Of a stretch of 64,000 bases of DNA, positions 62,313 through 64,000 are shown one piece after another (the stretch's first letter is position 1; each line of letters opens with the position of its first letter). Position numbers and translations under genes: made by a program. The stretch is taken from the NCBI GenBank assembly GCA_003599145.1, contig QZIT01000001.1, positions 1-64,000 on the forward strand, in the 5' to 3' direction. The notes beneath the pieces were generated by a model, which worked only from the letters and a program-made list of their open reading frames with translations, had not been told where the DNA came from and did not search any database. The stretch is from Candidatus Woesearchaeota archaeon (GTDB lineage: Archaea; Nanobdellota; Nanobdellia; Woesearchaeales; UBA9642).

Positions 62313-63611
62313 TTGCTTCTTCTGCAATGCTCTTGGCTCATCACCGCCATGCCACGTAAATCGCGGCCTTACTTTTAAAGGATACATTCGCTCATTAGTA
62401 TCATCAAAAATAATCCCTGCTCCTTTCACCTTAGGCAGATGATCTAGCTGTTCAACTAATCCTTCTCGCATATAGCTTTGCATTAAAGTGCCTAAAGCAT
62501 CAACGTCCATTTTAGCAGTAATTCTATGAGCAAGAACAATATCACTTTGCGTCATGACATCTGTATGGATTTTCCCCGGTTGCTGGGTTGCTAAAATTAA
62601 AGATAAACCAGGCTGCCTTCCTTCTCTTAAGATGGTAACTAAAGGGTCTGTTGCAAGCGTTTTCCCGCTTACAGGCAAAAATTCGTGTGCTTCATCAATA
62701 ACCAACCAGACTAAGGGAAATTCCTGTTTCACTTCATTATCTCCAAAGTAATTGATAGATTTGTTTATTTCCTTGCTCTCTTCATTTTTTCTTGCAATCA
62801 TCCGTTCAATAAACAATTTTTCCGCTATCAAGCCAATAACCAGGTTCTTAATATTCCATGAATTTTCCATGGTTGCATAGCAGGAAACATCCAAAACAGT
62901 TACTTGTCCGGGCATGGCCAATTCCTTTAAAGATGTTCCCTCTTTATCAAACAATCCCCAGTCTTGAGCATTTAAAAACCTGTTTTTAGCCGCATGCAAG
63001 GTTACCTTCTCGCTTTCCTTGTCTTTTAATATTTGGGCAATAATGTCCTGTATGCCATATTCTGCTTTTTTTTCTTTTAATAATCCAATAGTCCTCTCTA
63101 TCAAAACACCAACAGGGTCGTTTAGGGGAATGTCAAAGGTCATGCACCAGTCTCTTGCATCCAATTCAGAAGGCTTAATGGAAAAAGGAAAATCTGTTGG
63201 AATTTTTTTCTTTTTATAATCGAGGTGGTATTGCTTAGGGGTAAATATTTTAACATCAAGACCTTTTTCAGTCATGCTCCATTCATTCAATAATTTTTTT
63301 TCCCTTCTATTGGGATATTTCATGGTCCAGTAAATGCCCATAGTATCAAGTAAAATAACCGAAATGTTCTGCTTTACGTTCAAGGGCAAATCAGAAATTC
63401 CCTCTGCTATGACTCCCATAGACCAGCTTTTTCCAGAGCCTCTTTTTCCGCAGATAAAAACAACATGAGACCTATTGACATCAAGATAAATATTGTTGCT
63501 CAAGCTTGTTGTTCTTCCCATTTGAATATAGTGCTTTCCTAAAAGAATAGCTCCTTCTGAACCGTATTTTTCCTTATCCTCTTCATTTCTTCCTATGACA
63601 ATATCAAACAT
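62307..63611 (-). CDS. HerA-type (DUF87) cytoplasmic ATPase
   Basis: This 434-residue soluble protein has Walker A FICGKRGSGKSWS (near residue 55), Walker B PLVWLVIDEAHEFLP and SLILATQQPGKI, with GREGRQPG-like sensor elements (ILREGRQPGL). It belongs to the HerA/FtsK superfamily, which pumps or remodels DNA, often with NurA; no nurA seen here. Unlike the HerA at 21405 it has no membrane helix. ATG 63611 chosen over 63632 because homologues begin MFDIVIG. TATA: CATTTATATAAT. Confidence 0.8.
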   Translation of the reverse strand: MFDIVIGRNEEDKEKYGSEGAILLGKHYIQMGRTTSLSNNIYLDVNRSHVVFICGKRGSGKSWSMGVIAEGISDLPLNVKQNISVILLDTMGIYWTMKYPNRREKKLLNEWSMTEKGLDVKIFTPKQYHLDYKKKKIPTDFPFSIKPSELDARDWCMTFDIPLNDPVGVLIERTIGLLKEKKAEYGIQDIIAQILKDKESEKVTLHAAKNRFLNAQDWGLFDKEGTSLKELAMPGQVTVLDVSCYATMENSWNIKNLVIGLIAEKLFIERMIARKNEESKEINKSINYFGDNEVKQEFPLVWLVIDEAHEFLPVSGKTLATDPLVTILREGRQPGLSLILATQQPGKIHTDVMTQSDIVLAHRITAKMDVDALGTLMQSYMREGLVEQLDHLPKVKGAGIIFDDTNERMYPLKVRPRFTWHGGDEPRALQKKQS

Positions 63612-63682
63612 ACTGTATCCTAGCAAAGTCATTATATAAATGTTTTGTTAAACTTTATAAACAAGGTTTGCTTAGTGCATCC

Positions 63683-64000
63683 ATGGATGTTTTTGACCAA
63701 TATAGTGCAAAAGAAGCGCATAAACTCTTAGAACAGTTTGTCAGCTTTATCAAAAAAGGCTACCATAAAGAAAAAATCAAGCAGGTTTTAGATTTAAGAA
63801 TTGGCAATACTGCACTTGCAGAACTGTACAGCATGGCAAGGGCAAGAATCAATGCCAAAAACAAGCAATTGCCCCATCTTTTTTTTAACCTTGATGACTT
63901 GCGTTTTTGCACTCACCAGTTAGTTGCAGAGTACAGGGCAAAACAGGTTAAAGGAAATGTTGTTGATTTATGCTCAGGAGTAGGCATACAGGCATTAGCA
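63683..64000 (+). CDS. class I SAM-dependent methyltransferase, 5' part
   Basis: The first 106 residues, cut by the window edge, have a helical N-terminal region followed by NVVDLCSGVGIQALA, the SAM-binding motif I of class I methyltransferases. The order, with the helical lead of about 90 residues, is reminiscent of COG2265/THUMP-like RNA methyltransferases, but the rest is missing. ATG 63683 follows ACTTTATAAAC by about 25 bp. Confidence 0.6.
   Translation, partial: MDVFDQYSAKEAHKLLEQFVSFIKKGYHKEKIKQVLDLRIGNTALAELYSMARARINAKNKQLPHLFFNLDDLRFCTHQLVAEYRAKQVKGNVVDLCSGVGIQALA

Overview
The window looks like a piece of an archaeal genome, probably from a DPANN lineage of the Woesearchaeota/Pacearchaeota type (lineage is inference). 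Supporting signs are: an archaellum (arl/fla) gene cluster, GatD and GatE, Cdc48, Bud32, TruD, an archaeal-type Trp-tRNA synthetase, an archaeal 7S SRP RNA, an intron-containing tRNA, TATA boxes about 25 bp before many start codons (leaderless mRNAs), AT-rich DNA, many small orphan proteins and one giant surface protein. No insertion sequence, CRISPR array, prophage or rRNA was seen.

Layout. 1-12.2 kb: archaellum island, mostly on the minus strand. It holds a partial archaellin, arlJ, arlI, arlH, arlG, arlF, an ArlC-like protein and further archaellin-like genes. A plus-strand cassette (archaellin-like, helical-repeat protein, winged-helix protein) is inserted in it. 12.4-14.9 kb: a DUF835-like/winged-helix regulator, a Bat-type HTH_10 regulator flanked by palindromes, and a polyprenyl diphosphate synthase. 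14.9-17.2 kb: minus-strand tRNA-Arg(CCT) interrupted by a 139-nt intron in its T-loop, truD, adk. 17.3-26.4 kb: an operon led by ribbon-helix-helix (RHH) proteins. It encodes a single-span surface protein, a membrane-anchored HerA-type ATPase with an extracellular half, and two coiled-coil proteins; this is the strongest candidate for an undescribed system.

26.5-38.4 kb: a UbiA fusion protein, then a small regulator translationally coupled to a 3158-residue LamG/beta-helix surface protein. 38.5-42.8 kb: membrane and lipid genes, including a PssA homologue that lacks its catalytic aspartates next to an intact-looking Psd. 42.8-49.8 kb: gatD-UPF0248-gatE, a CYTH protein, Cdc48 and a stand-alone copy of a small C-terminal domain that also ends the ArlC-like protein and the HerA ATPase. 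49.8-55.5 kb: a membrane-anchored phospholipase D-like protein, a decayed TtuA/CTU1-type protein, Bud32, a sodium:solute symporter and a secreted Lon-fold protease. 55.5-64 kb: SRP RNA, a small orphan cassette with an isochorismatase-family hydrolase, a presenilin-type protease, an exosome-linked RNA-binding protein, a lipoprotein, TrpRS, a Nudix hydrolase, a second HerA-type ATPase and the start of a methyltransferase.

The main links between regions are a short shared domain (called DUF5752-like here, name from memory) that connects an archaellum protein, a membrane HerA ATPase and a Cdc48 neighbour, and repeated short operators near the local DNA-binding proteins. Family names come from motif reading only; no database search was possible.
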